Notes under the pieces: model-generated | The model's database searches: none | The model's input: only the letters and a program-made list of their open reading frames with translations | Told to the model about the DNA's origin: nothing | Shown: in pieces, positions 54,741-63,123 of the stretch | How the letters are laid out: each line of letters begins with the position of its first letter | Position numbering within the stretch: position 1 is the stretch's first letter | Source of the DNA: Propionibacterium cyclohexanicum | Lineage (GTDB): Bacteria; Actinomycetota; Actinomycetes; Propionibacteriales; Propionibacteriaceae | Direction of reading: 5' to 3' | NCBI RefSeq assembly: GCF_900111365.1 | Contig: NZ_FOGZ01000017.1 | Location: 1-64,000, forward strand | DNA: 64,000 nucleotides | Made by a program: the position numbers and the translations under genes

Positions 54741-55613
54741 GTGAATCGGGTGAATCCCCTGCCCCTCGGTCACTCGGCATTGCGCAGGGCCGGGGTCGGG
54801 CTCATCGTGCTGGGCGAAGCCACCACCCAGATCGGCGCGGCGATCGCTGCGGGATTGTTTGACCACATCGGTCCTGCCGGGGCCGTGGGGCTGAGGTTGT
54901 TCTTCGCGGCACTGATCCTCATGATCGCCGTCCGGCCCCCGCTGCGCGCCTTCACCACCCGGCAGTGGCTGCTCGTCGTCGGGTACGGGCTGTCACTGGC
55001 CGCCATGAACACCAGCTACTACGAGGCGGTGGCGCGCATCCCGCTGGGCGCTGTGGTCTGTCTGGAGCTCCTCGGGCCCCTCGTCCTGTCGGTCGCCTTG
55101 TCGCGGCGCGCTTCGGCCTGGCTGTGGGCGCTGCTTGCCGGGTCCGGGGTCGTGATCCTCGACCGTGGCGGCTTCGGGCGGATGAATCCCGAGGGCGTGT
55201 TCTTCGCGCTGCTCGCCGGGGCGCTGTGGGCCTGCTACATCCTTGCGGCCAGGCGTGCGTCCACGACGATGCGCGGCCTCGACGGGCTGAGCACTGCAAT
55301 GGCTGTCGGGGCGCTAGCCGCCGCGCCCTATGCGATCATCTCGGGTGGCTCGCGGCTGATGGAGGCGCACGTGCTGCTCATCGGGCTGATCGTCGCGCTG
55401 CTCAGCTCGACGCTGCCCTACGCATTCGAGGCGATCGTGCTGCACTGGATGCCGGGCAGCGCCTTCGCGGTGCTCATGAGCCTGGAGCCCGTCATGGCGG
55501 CATTGTCGGGTGCGCTCATCCTTGGCCAGCCCATCAATCTGTGGACCGGCGTCGCCATCGGGCTCGTGGTCGTCGCGAGTGCCGGGGCGCTGCGCACGAA
55601 TCGGGCAGTCTGA
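54741..55613 (+). CDS. EamA/DMT family transporter (RhtA-like)
   Basis: 290 residues, ten membrane helices in two five-helix EamA halves (GLFDHIGPAGAVGLRLFFAA, GYGLSLAAMNTSYYEAVARI, LGAVVCLELLGPL; MSLEPVMAALSGALILGQPI). The combination of YYEAVARIPLG and LEPVMAAL is typical of RhtA threonine/homoserine exporters. GTG 54741 or 54750 are the candidate starts; neither has a good ribosome site, and a leaderless start is possible. It follows the LysE gene by 37 bases, probably one transcript. Confidence 0.88.
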   Translation: MNRVNPLPLGHSALRRAGVGLIVLGEATTQIGAAIAAGLFDHIGPAGAVGLRLFFAALILMIAVRPPLRAFTTRQWLLVVGYGLSLAAMNTSYYEAVARIPLGAVVCLELLGPLVLSVALSRRASAWLWALLAGSGVVILDRGGFGRMNPEGVFFALLAGALWACYILAARRASTTMRGLDGLSTAMAVGALAAAPYAIISGGSRLMEAHVLLIGLIVALLSSTLPYAFEAIVLHWMPGSAFAVLMSLEPVMAALSGALILGQPINLWTGVAIGLVVVASAGALRTNRAV

Positions 55614-55624
55614 TGGGCCCGTGG

Positions 55625-56554
55625 TCAGCCCTCGGCGCGCAGCCGGTGGGCGATCTCGGCGATGTCGTGCGGCGTGGTGCGGCAGCAACCCCCGATGATT
55701 CGGGCACCGGCACGGCGCCAGGACGGCACGAATTCGGCAATGCCGGGATGCTCACCCCCGGTGTGCCAGGACTTGGTCGAAGGGTCATAGCTTTCCCCGG
55801 AATTGGGATAGCAGATGAGCGGGAGGTCCGTGCCGGCCGCCAGCACGCCGAGCGCCTGCTCGACGATCCGGGGTGGCACACAGTTGATCCCCACCGCCAG
55901 GAGGTTCGGCTGCTGGCGGGCCCACTGGGCGGCGGCGGCCAGCGGCGTGCCGTCGGCGAGCGTGCGTCCGTCGCGCAGCGAGAAGCTGACCCACGCCCAG
56001 ATGCCCGGGAACTCTCGTGCCATGAGCTCGACGATGGCGCCGGCCTCGTCGAGCTTCGGCTGCGTTTCCACGGCGAACAGGTCGACCCCGCCGCCGGCGA
56101 GTGCGGCAATCCGGGGACGATGGAAGTCCCGATAGTCGGCGGGGCTTAGAGCGTAGTCGCCGCGGTACTCCGAGCCGTCGGCGAGGTAGGCGCCGTAGGG
56201 GCCGATACTGCCAGCCACCCACAGCCGCGGTCCCGGGTGGGCCGCGCGCCACAGGCAGATGGCCCGCCGGGCGAGGGTGGCGCTCGTCGCGATGAGCTCG
56301 CTCGCCTCCTGCTCGGACAGGCCGAGGGAGGCGAAGCCGGGGGCAGTGGCCTGGTAGCTGTTCGTCGTGAGGATCGCCGCGCCGGCTCGCAGATAGCTGG
56401 TGTGCACCGCTTCAATGGCATCCGGCGCGCAGCGCAAGGCGATCGCCGACCACAGCGGCGTCGACATGTCGACGCCGCGCCGCTCCAGTTCGCCAGCCAT
56501 CGAACCGTCCAGCACGGTCGCCCCGCCGGGGAGCGGATCATTGGTGCTCGCCAT
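55625..56554 (-). CDS. mmuM: homocysteine S-methyltransferase
   Basis: Makes methionine from homocysteine with S-methylmethionine or S-adenosylmethionine as donor. 309-residue TIM barrel with ATVLDGSMAGELERRG at the N-terminus, GINCVPP (first zinc Cys) and IGGCCRTTPHDIAEIA (second and third zinc Cys). ATG 56554 gives a family-like length; GTG 56563 is possible. It follows the GH13 gene by 47 bases on the same strand, an unusual pairing. No mmuP transporter adjoins it. Confidence 0.93.
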   Translation of the reverse strand: MASTNDPLPGGATVLDGSMAGELERRGVDMSTPLWSAIALRCAPDAIEAVHTSYLRAGAAILTTNSYQATAPGFASLGLSEQEASELIATSATLARRAICLWRAAHPGPRLWVAGSIGPYGAYLADGSEYRGDYALSPADYRDFHRPRIAALAGGGVDLFAVETQPKLDEAGAIVELMAREFPGIWAWVSFSLRDGRTLADGTPLAAAAQWARQQPNLLAVGINCVPPRIVEQALGVLAAGTDLPLICYPNSGESYDPSTKSWHTGGEHPGIAEFVPSWRRAGARIIGGCCRTTPHDIAEIAHRLRAEG

Positions 56555-56601
56555 CTTCTTCACGATCGCCTGAAGGGGAGACTGTCCGCTCGCCCGGGCA
56601 C

Positions 56602-58287
56602 TCACCCCACGCCGAGCCATACCGCCTTGTCCGGCAACAGTGCACCCTCGGTGAGGGCGTCCGGGTCGCTGGCGATGAGCAACCGGGCGCCGGGCAACGC
56701 GACAGGCCGCGTCGATGCATTGATGACTGCTCGCGTCACGCCGTTCGTGAAGTCCAGCACTCCCGGCGCCGACGTGTTCCACGCCAGCTCGCCGGCCCCC
56801 AGATGGCGTTCTCGCCTCAGGTGCAGAGCCTGCCGGTAGAACTCCAGGGTGGAATCGGGAACCCCGGTCTGACGATTCACGGCCAGCTCGGCGAAGGACT
56901 CGGGCTGGGGAAGCCAGGTGTGCGGCCCCGGCCCGAAGCCCAGGCCTGGCAGGGTGGAGTCCCAGGGCAGCGGAACGCGGCAGCCGTCGCGTCCCAGCCG
57001 CGCGCCCCCGGTGCGGAAGAAGGTGGGGTCCTGACGGGCGGCGGCCGGCAGCTCGATGTATTCAGGCAGCCCCAGCTCCTCGCCCTGATAGAGGTACGCG
57101 CCGCCGGGCAGCGCCAGCATGAACAGCGTGGCAGCCCGGGCCCTGGACAGCCCGAGCACCGGGTCGGGCGCGACATCCTCGGGTCCCAGGCCGTGGGCCC
57201 ACGCCCTTGGGCTGGGCGCCGCAAGCCGCGTGGCATGACGGACCACGTCGTGGTTGGACAGCACCCATGTGGTGGTGGCACCCACTGCGCCGTTCGCGGC
57301 GCGGGCCTCATCGATCTGGGCTCGCATCGCGTCCGCGTCCCAGCCGGCCACGAGGAAGCCGAAGTTGAAGGCCTGCTGCATCTCGTCGCGGCGCACATAG
57401 TGGGCGCGGCGTTCGGCATCGGAGACCCATGCCTCGGCCACGAGAATGCGCTCGTCGCCGAACTCCTGGAGCACCTTGTGCCAGTCCCGGTAGATGCCGT
57501 GCACACTCGGCTGGTCCCACATCGGGCCGCGGGGACGGGTGCTGTCCTCGACATATTCGGGAGGATTGTCGGGCAGCCCGTCCTGCTTCATGAGGCCGTG
57601 GGCCACGTCGACGCGGAAGCCGTCGACGCCGCGGCCGAGCCAGAAGCGCAAGACCTCCCGGAATGCCTCGACGACCTCGGGATTCTCCCAGTTCAGGTCC
57701 GGCTGGCGGGTGTCGAACAGATGCAGATACCACTGGGGGCGGTCCGTGCCGTCGTCGATCCGGGTCCAGGCCGGGCCACCGAAGGTGGACTGCCAGTTGT
57801 TCGGGGGAAGCTCGCCCTGAGCGCCCCGGCCATCGCGGAAGAGATAGCGGTTGCGTTGCGGGCTGCCCGGTGCGGCCGCCAGGGCGGCCTTGAACCAGGG
57901 ATGCTCGCTGCTCGTGTGATTGGGCACGAGGTCGATGATGAGGCGCAGGCCTGCGGCGTGGGTCTGTTCCAGCAGGGCATCGAAATCGGCGAGGGTGCCG
58001 AATTTCGGGTCGACATCTTGATAGTCGGCAACGTCGTAGCCGGCATCGGCCTGGGGTGAGGGATAGAAGGGGCTGAGCCAGATCGCGTCCACGCCCAGGC
58101 GGACGATGTGCGAGAGGTGCGCCCGGATGCCGTTGAGATCGCCCAGCCCGTCGCCGTCCGAGTCCGCGAAGGAGCGCGGATAGATCTGGTAGATCACCGC
58201 ATCGCGCCACCACTCGTGGGCGCCCGTCTGCTGGGTCGGGATCCCGGCGTGCTCAATCGATGCGGACTTCGTCCTCGACGTCGTCAT
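56602..58287 (-). CDS. alpha-glucosidase / oligo-1,6-glucosidase, GH13
   Basis: 561 residues. Starts WWRDAVIYQIYPRSFADSDG, with conserved regions DLVPNHTSSEHPWF, the nucleophile Asp in GFRVDVAHG, the acid/base Glu in ILVAEAWV and the third acid in LSNHDVVRH. A QPDLNWENPEV segment and GAYLYQGEELGLPE fit the oligo-1,6-glucosidase/alpha-glucosidase subfamily acting on malto- or isomalto-oligosaccharides. No signal peptide, so it acts on imported sugars. ATG 58287 has GGAGGTGG upstream; the longer frame lacks a start signal. Confidence 0.93.
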   Translation of the reverse strand: MTTSRTKSASIEHAGIPTQQTGAHEWWRDAVIYQIYPRSFADSDGDGLGDLNGIRAHLSHIVRLGVDAIWLSPFYPSPQADAGYDVADYQDVDPKFGTLADFDALLEQTHAAGLRLIIDLVPNHTSSEHPWFKAALAAAPGSPQRNRYLFRDGRGAQGELPPNNWQSTFGGPAWTRIDDGTDRPQWYLHLFDTRQPDLNWENPEVVEAFREVLRFWLGRGVDGFRVDVAHGLMKQDGLPDNPPEYVEDSTRPRGPMWDQPSVHGIYRDWHKVLQEFGDERILVAEAWVSDAERRAHYVRRDEMQQAFNFGFLVAGWDADAMRAQIDEARAANGAVGATTTWVLSNHDVVRHATRLAAPSPRAWAHGLGPEDVAPDPVLGLSRARAATLFMLALPGGAYLYQGEELGLPEYIELPAAARQDPTFFRTGGARLGRDGCRVPLPWDSTLPGLGFGPGPHTWLPQPESFAELAVNRQTGVPDSTLEFYRQALHLRRERHLGAGELAWNTSAPGVLDFTNGVTRAVINASTRPVALPGARLLIASDPDALTEGALLPDKAVWLGVG

Positions 58288-59053
58288 GTCCACCTCCATT
58301 GGTTTGACGGCCTGCGGCGGCGGCGACCGCCAGCCACACATGAAGGACGCTAGCAGGAGAGTGGTGAGGCGGGGCCTTGGCGTGATCTGGCCGGGGCGGC
58401 AGGCGAGCCTTTTCTGCCGAAATGTGCGGCAAAACGCGCGTGCGCGGGCGATTGAGCCATCTTCGGGCACTTTTGGCACGGCGCAGCCGCCGGCGCCGCT
58501 CGCGGCCGGCGCATGGGTCCGCTGCCATCGGCCTCACAGCCGATCCATACCGGCCCCACGGGAGAGAGACAAGCCGGCTGGGCACAGTGGATTGCAGGAA
58601 CCCCCTTCACGGTTCGCGAGATGCCCGTCCGGCGCTGTCCGGGCGGGCATCGTCAAATCACGAGCTGTGATCATCGACCGTGGCCCGAGCATCTCGCGCG
58701 GGCTGGCAATCGGAGCTTTCGCCGATCCCGCCGGGTGGACCGGGTCGTCCCTGAGTTCGCTGCCGAGCCGGGGCGCCACGAGGCAATCAATGGAGCAGCC
58801 GGTGATGAACAGTGACGATGACGGGAAGGATCCCGAACTACGGGTACTTTGCGACCATTGGGCACCCGGCGAAAAGTGGCCTTCTCGCGTCCGGTGTTCG
58901 GCGTGGTCCGTGACGTGAACCACTGCCGGGCCGACGTCAGTATTGTGATCAGGGTCTTATTCGATCGGTCCGAGATCCTTCGGGGTCTGGGCCATCTGGC
59001 CAGTCGTACCCCCCAAGCGCTCGGCTGCGAAAAACCAAGGACTCCATCGCAAG

Positions 59054-59091
59054 AGAGTCCACGGCACACGACAGAGTCCACGGCACAAGAC
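59054..59091. repeat. 19-bp tandem direct repeat
   Basis: AGAGTCCACGGCACACGAC (59054-59072) is followed directly by a copy with one change (59073-59091). It adjoins the hairpin downstream of tRNA-Leu. Confidence 0.85.
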
Positions 59092-59128
59092 CCCATGACA
59101 AGGGTCCCGAAGACCTTGTCATGGGGTC
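59089..59128 (-). terminator. strong hairpin downstream of tRNA-Leu
   Basis: GACCCCATGACAAGG (59089-59103) and CCTTGTCATGGGGTC (59114-59128) are perfect 15-bp inverted arms around a 10-base loop, starting 19 bases after the 3' end of the minus-strand tRNA. No T-run follows, but the position suits a transcript end. Confidence 0.65.
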
Positions 59129-59147
59129 GAGCTACTCGAACCAGGAG

Positions 59148-59231
59148 TGCGCGAGAGAGGATTTGAACCTCCACGCCCTTATCGGGCACTGGCACCTGAA
59201 GCCAGCGCGTCTGCCGTTCCGCCACTCGCGC
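59148..59231 (-). tRNA. tRNA-Leu(CAG)
   Basis: On the minus strand the acceptor GCGCGAG pairs with CTCGCGC, the anticodon stem-loop CTGGCTTCAGGTGCCAG gives CAG, the variable arm is long (class II) and the T-arm is GGAGGTTCAAATCCTC. CCA is not encoded. Confidence 0.96.
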
Positions 59232-59400
59232 ATACTGCGTCAAACACAGCTCGGACAGACTAGCACAGCGCTGGTGGCCGGCGCACAGCCTTGCACTCCA
59301 CCAGCCCTGCGAGGGCAGCACGGTGACTACTCGGAGCCCGGCTCACTGGAAGATCCCGCAGAGCAAGGGCCACCGGGAATTCACATCATTGCGGAGAACC

Positions 59401-59434
59401 CATTGTTATGGACGACGCATTGTTATGGACGACC
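59401..59434. repeat. 17-bp perfect tandem repeat
   Basis: CATTGTTATGGACGACG at 59401-59417 is repeated at 59418-59434 (last base differs). It is an AT-richer patch about 60 bases before the next gene and may overlap its promoter. Confidence 0.8.
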
Positions 59435-59494
59435 TGCCGCCTCTTTCAGGGCTGTCCGCGGTCCGGACACAAGGCGTGGGGGCAGGCTGGTGGA

Positions 59495-60175
59495 GTGACA
59501 GATACTGTGGCGGCCCTGGCCGCACTGGGGGTGGCCGGTTTCGATCCGCTCGGCGCGCTGGCGCTCATCGCGGCGATGGCACTAGGGGCCGGGCGGCGCG
59601 CCATCGTCGTGCTCCTGGTGTCCACGCTGGGCAGCACGCTCGTGCTCGCCCTTGCGCTGTCGAGCACCGTAGGGCGCTGGGCGATCGGCCTGCTGCATCG
59701 GCTGCACAGTCCCGGGCACCTGGTGTGGGGCGGGCTCGTCACGCTCGCCGGGCTGGCCCTCCTGACGTGGGCCGTCCGGCGGTTGAGACGGCCGGTCACC
59801 CCGGGCGACAGGAGCGCCCGGCATGCCGCCTCCTCACCGGGGCCCCTTGGGGTGGTGGGCCTTGGGGTGGGCCTCTCGGCACTCGTCGACCCGGCGTTCT
59901 ACGGGCTTGTCGTGCTGGCCGGGGGCCTGTCGGGCGGATGGGAGCGGTTCGGAGCCTGCCTGTTGTGGGTGGTGATGAGCCAGATCGCGCTCATCTCGCT
60001 GGGCATTGCCGTCTTCGCAGGAGCCTTCGACACGGCGCTGCGGATCATCGAGCGCGCCCGGGCGAGGTGGCTGCCGAGCCTGAGGGTCCTCGCCTCGTGG
60101 ACGCTGGTGGTCGTCGGCGCGCTGGCGGTCGTCGAAGGCATCGGTGAGCTGGCCGGGGAGTGGATCCTGCCATGA
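59495..60175 (+). CDS. six-helix membrane protein (GAP/LysE-like), function uncertain
   Basis: 226 residues from GTG 59495 (frame open from 59408; ribosome site weak). About six hydrophobic helices: GFDPLGALALIAAMALGAGR, IVVLLVSTLGSTLVLALALS, LVWGGLVTLAGLALLTWAV, then a charged cytosolic loop, GLGVGLSALVDPAFYGLVVL, LLWVVMSQIALISLGIAVFA and LVVVGALAVVEGIGELAGEW. The pattern of two three-helix halves and Asp-Pro in helices 1 and 4 resembles the GAP/Sap lipid-export family and distant LysE relatives. Substrate unknown. Confidence 0.7.
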   Translation: MTDTVAALAALGVAGFDPLGALALIAAMALGAGRRAIVVLLVSTLGSTLVLALALSSTVGRWAIGLLHRLHSPGHLVWGGLVTLAGLALLTWAVRRLRRPVTPGDRSARHAASSPGPLGVVGLGVGLSALVDPAFYGLVVLAGGLSGGWERFGACLLWVVMSQIALISLGIAVFAGAFDTALRIIERARARWLPSLRVLASWTLVVVGALAVVEGIGELAGEWILP

Positions 60176-60290
60176 ACGACGCCGTCTCACATCGCGAGAC
60201 ATGAGGATGGGTGATGGGCTGCGCTGAACACTGGGCGAAATGTCTTGAAATCCCGGTGCTCCCGCCCGGGGCCTACAGGAAGAGCCAGGT

Positions 60291-61928
60291 ATGCAACTCC
60301 TCTCTCGACGCAACTTGCTGCAGTTCGCTGCCCTCGGGGCCGCGGCCGTCGCACTTCCGGGTTGCGCGCAGACCGCATCGTCGCCCTCGAACACCGGCTC
60401 GGCCGGTGGTGGGGCGGTCCTCATCGGCACCACCGACAAGGTGACCGCGCTGGATCCGGCAGGCGAGTACGACAACGGCTCCTTCGCGCTCATCTCGAAT
60501 TGCTTCCCCTTCCTGCTCAACACCAAGCCCGGATCTACCGACGCCACTCCGGTGCCGGACATCGCCGAATCGGCCTCCTTCACGAGCGACAAGGAGTACA
60601 CCGTCAAGCTCAAGAGCGGCCTGAAGTTCGCCAATGGCCACGACCTGACCTCCGAGGACGTGAAGTACAGCTTCGACCGCATGATCAAGATCAACGATCC
60701 GAACGGGCCGTCCAGCCTGCTCGCCAATCTCGACTCGGTGAGCACTAGCGACGATCTCACGGTGGTCTTCACGCTGAAGGTCGCCAACGACCAGACCTTC
60801 CCGCAGGTGCTCACCAGCCCAGCCGGACCGATTGTCGACAAGGACTCTTTCCCGGCCGACAAGCTGCTCGACGATGACGCGATCGTCAAGGCCAACGCCT
60901 TCGCCGGGCCGCTGCGCATCACGGACTACACGAAGAACCAGCTCGTCAGCTTCGCCAGGTGGGACGGGTACCAGGGTGTCCTGGGTGCTGCCAAGGCCTC
61001 GACCGTCACGATGAAGTACTACGCGCAAGACGAGAACCTCAAGCTCGGCGTGCAGCAGGGTGAGGTCGATGTGGCCTCTCGCAGCCTTTCGGCGACCGAC
61101 ATCGACTCCCTGCGCTCCGACTCCAAGCTCAAGGTGTACGAGGGCACCGGAGGCGAGATGCGGATGCTGGTCTTCAACTTCGACACGATGCCCTTCGGTG
61201 CGAAGACCAGTGAGCCCAGCGCCGCGAAGTCGCTGGCAGTGCGCCAGGCGATCGCCTCGCTGCTCGACCGCAGCGCAGTATCGACGAATGTCTACAAGGG
61301 AACGTACAACCCGCTGTTCGCCTACGTGCCCGATGGATTCCTCGGCGCGAGCCCCACGCTCAAGTCCGCCTATGGTGACGGAAATGGCGGGCCAAGCAAG
61401 GACAAGGCCACGAAGTTCCTGGCCGACGCGGGAGTGACGACGCCCGTTGCCCTGAACATCCAGTACAACCCCGATCACTACGGGCAGAGTTCCAGCGACG
61501 AGTACACGGCGATGAAGTCCCAGCTGGAGAGCTCGGGCCTGTTCACCGTCGATCTCAAGTCGACCGAGTGGGTGCAGTACAACAAGGACCGGGTGGCCGA
61601 TGTCTACCCGATCTACCAGCTGGGTTGGTTCCCCGACTTCCCCGATCCCGACAACTACCTCACCCCCTTCTTCACCGAAGGCAACTTCATCCACCAGCAC
61701 TACTCGAACGAGGCGGTGGCGCAGGCCATCACCGCCCAGGCGACCGAGCCGGACAAGACGAAGCGCCAGGCACTCCTCAAGGAGATCCAGGACAAGCTCA
61801 CCGCCGATCTGCCGACCATCCCGCTGCTGCAGGGCAAGCAGGTGCTCATCGCCTCGACCGCCGTCAAGGGTGCCGAGAACGCCATCGACATCTCCTTCAA
61901 GCTGAGGATGAACGTCCTCAGCAAATGA
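60291..61928 (+). CDS. peptide ABC transporter substrate-binding lipoprotein, Tat-type signal
   Basis: 545 residues. The signal is LLSRRNLLQFAALGAAAVAL followed by lipobox LPGC, so export is probably by the twin-arginine route with lipid anchoring. SBP_bac_5 features: VTALDPAGEYDNGSFALISN, YTVKLKSGLKFANGHDLTSE, VKYSFDRMIKI, and LGWFPDFPDPDNYLTPFF near the C-terminus. AGGAAGAG precedes the ATG. First gene of a second peptide importer, with two permease genes following. Distinct from the binding protein at 26093. Confidence 0.93.
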   Translation: MQLLSRRNLLQFAALGAAAVALPGCAQTASSPSNTGSAGGGAVLIGTTDKVTALDPAGEYDNGSFALISNCFPFLLNTKPGSTDATPVPDIAESASFTSDKEYTVKLKSGLKFANGHDLTSEDVKYSFDRMIKINDPNGPSSLLANLDSVSTSDDLTVVFTLKVANDQTFPQVLTSPAGPIVDKDSFPADKLLDDDAIVKANAFAGPLRITDYTKNQLVSFARWDGYQGVLGAAKASTVTMKYYAQDENLKLGVQQGEVDVASRSLSATDIDSLRSDSKLKVYEGTGGEMRMLVFNFDTMPFGAKTSEPSAAKSLAVRQAIASLLDRSAVSTNVYKGTYNPLFAYVPDGFLGASPTLKSAYGDGNGGPSKDKATKFLADAGVTTPVALNIQYNPDHYGQSSSDEYTAMKSQLESSGLFTVDLKSTEWVQYNKDRVADVYPIYQLGWFPDFPDPDNYLTPFFTEGNFIHQHYSNEAVAQAITAQATEPDKTKRQALLKEIQDKLTADLPTIPLLQGKQVLIASTAVKGAENAIDISFKLRMNVLSK

Positions 61929-61985
61929 GACGTCCGAAAGTCCCCATGAGGATCGAGACCACAGAAGGGTCTGAGCTGAGGCCAT

Positions 61986-63122
61986 ATGAGCGAGATCAAC
62001 AGCGCCGGCGGGCCCGGCAGCCCGCAGAACGGCGTTCTGACCACCGGGCCCGGCGTCGGGCAGCTCGTCCCGCCGCCTAGCACGCGCAGCAGGCGGCGGG
62101 GCAACGGGCTCTACCGCTACCTGCTGGTCCGTTTCCTGCTCATCTTCCCCACCATCTTCATTCTCGTGACCACGGTCTTCTTCCTCATGAGGATCACCGG
62201 CGATCCGATCACCGCGGCTCTCGGCGGGCGCCTCACTCCCGACCAGCTCGCCGAGCGCCGCCACGCCGCCGGCTACGACCGGCCGATCATCGTGCAGTAC
62301 CTGAACTATCTCGGCAACATCGCGCGGGGCGATTTCGGCACCACCTACAGCGACAACCAGGCTGTCACCAAGATCCTCACGAGCTATGGATCGGCCACCT
62401 TGGAGCTGGTGCTGTACTCGCTGGTCATTACCTTCCTCATCGGGATCCCGCTGGGGCGGCTGGCTGCGCGGAACCGAGACAGGTGGCCTGACGCCGTCCT
62501 TCGGGTGTTCGCCATCCTCGCCTACGCCACGCCGGTCTTCTTCCTGGGCCTGCTGCTCAAGCTCGTCTTCTCCGTGAAGCTCGGCTGGCTCCCCGTCTCG
62601 GGCCGGATCAGCGCCTCGGGCGAGGTCCAGATGCAGCAGATCCTCAATCCGACACCCTTCTATCTGCTCGATGCCATCCGGCTGGGCAGTCCCGCCCTCA
62701 TCGGGGATGTCCTCAGCCATGCGATCCTTCCCGCGCTGGCACTGGGAATGCTCAATGGCGGGGTGTTCCTCAGACTCATGCGCACCAATCTCATCGGCAC
62801 GCTCGATCGGCAGTACATCGAGTCGGCCCGGTCCCGTGGGGTCAGCGAATCCCGGTTGGTCACCAAGCACGCGACCAAACCGGCACTCATCCCCGTCATC
62901 ACCGTGATGGGCATGCAGATCGCGCTCATGCTGGGTGGCGCCGTCCTCACCGAGACGACCTTTGAGTGGAAGGGCCTGGGTTTCATGCTGGCCCAGTACA
63001 TGACCTCCCGCGACTATGTGGCGGTGCAGGGCATTGTCATGATGCTGGCCGTGATCGTCGCGCTGGCCAACTTCGTCGTCGACGTCATCGCTGCGCTCAT
63101 CGATCCCCGAGTGAGGTACTGA
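61986..63122 (+). CDS. peptide ABC transporter permease, DppB/OppB type
   Basis: 378 residues, longer than usual because of a polar 35-residue N-terminus before the first helix (YLLVRFLLIFPTIFILVTTV). Conserved parts: RITGDPITAALGGRLTPDQL, RHAAGYDRPIIVQYLNYLG, DFGTTYSDNQAV and the EAA loop DRQYIESARSRGVSESRLVT. Lies 57 bases after the binding-protein gene; the next permease starts one base after its stop. Confidence 0.93.
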   Translation: MSEINSAGGPGSPQNGVLTTGPGVGQLVPPPSTRSRRRGNGLYRYLLVRFLLIFPTIFILVTTVFFLMRITGDPITAALGGRLTPDQLAERRHAAGYDRPIIVQYLNYLGNIARGDFGTTYSDNQAVTKILTSYGSATLELVLYSLVITFLIGIPLGRLAARNRDRWPDAVLRVFAILAYATPVFFLGLLLKLVFSVKLGWLPVSGRISASGEVQMQQILNPTPFYLLDAIRLGSPALIGDVLSHAILPALALGMLNGGVFLRLMRTNLIGTLDRQYIESARSRGVSESRLVTKHATKPALIPVITVMGMQIALMLGGAVLTETTFEWKGLGFMLAQYMTSRDYVAVQGIVMMLAVIVALANFVVDVIAALIDPRVRY

Positions 63123-63123
63123 G

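Larger units (their letters stand above)
58288..59147. other. 860-base region without a convincing gene
   Basis: The first 150 bases should hold the GH13 promoter. Long open frames exist on both strands but are rich in Arg/Ser/Pro, lack domains, and one of them runs through the tRNA-Leu gene, so I read them as shadows. The last 100 bases contain the direct repeat at 59054-59091 and the hairpin at 59089-59128. Confidence 0.6.

Noticed and set aside
58671-59321. 216-codon minus-strand frame near tRNA-Leu
   Set aside because: It passes through the tRNA gene and the hairpin and has no recognisable domain.
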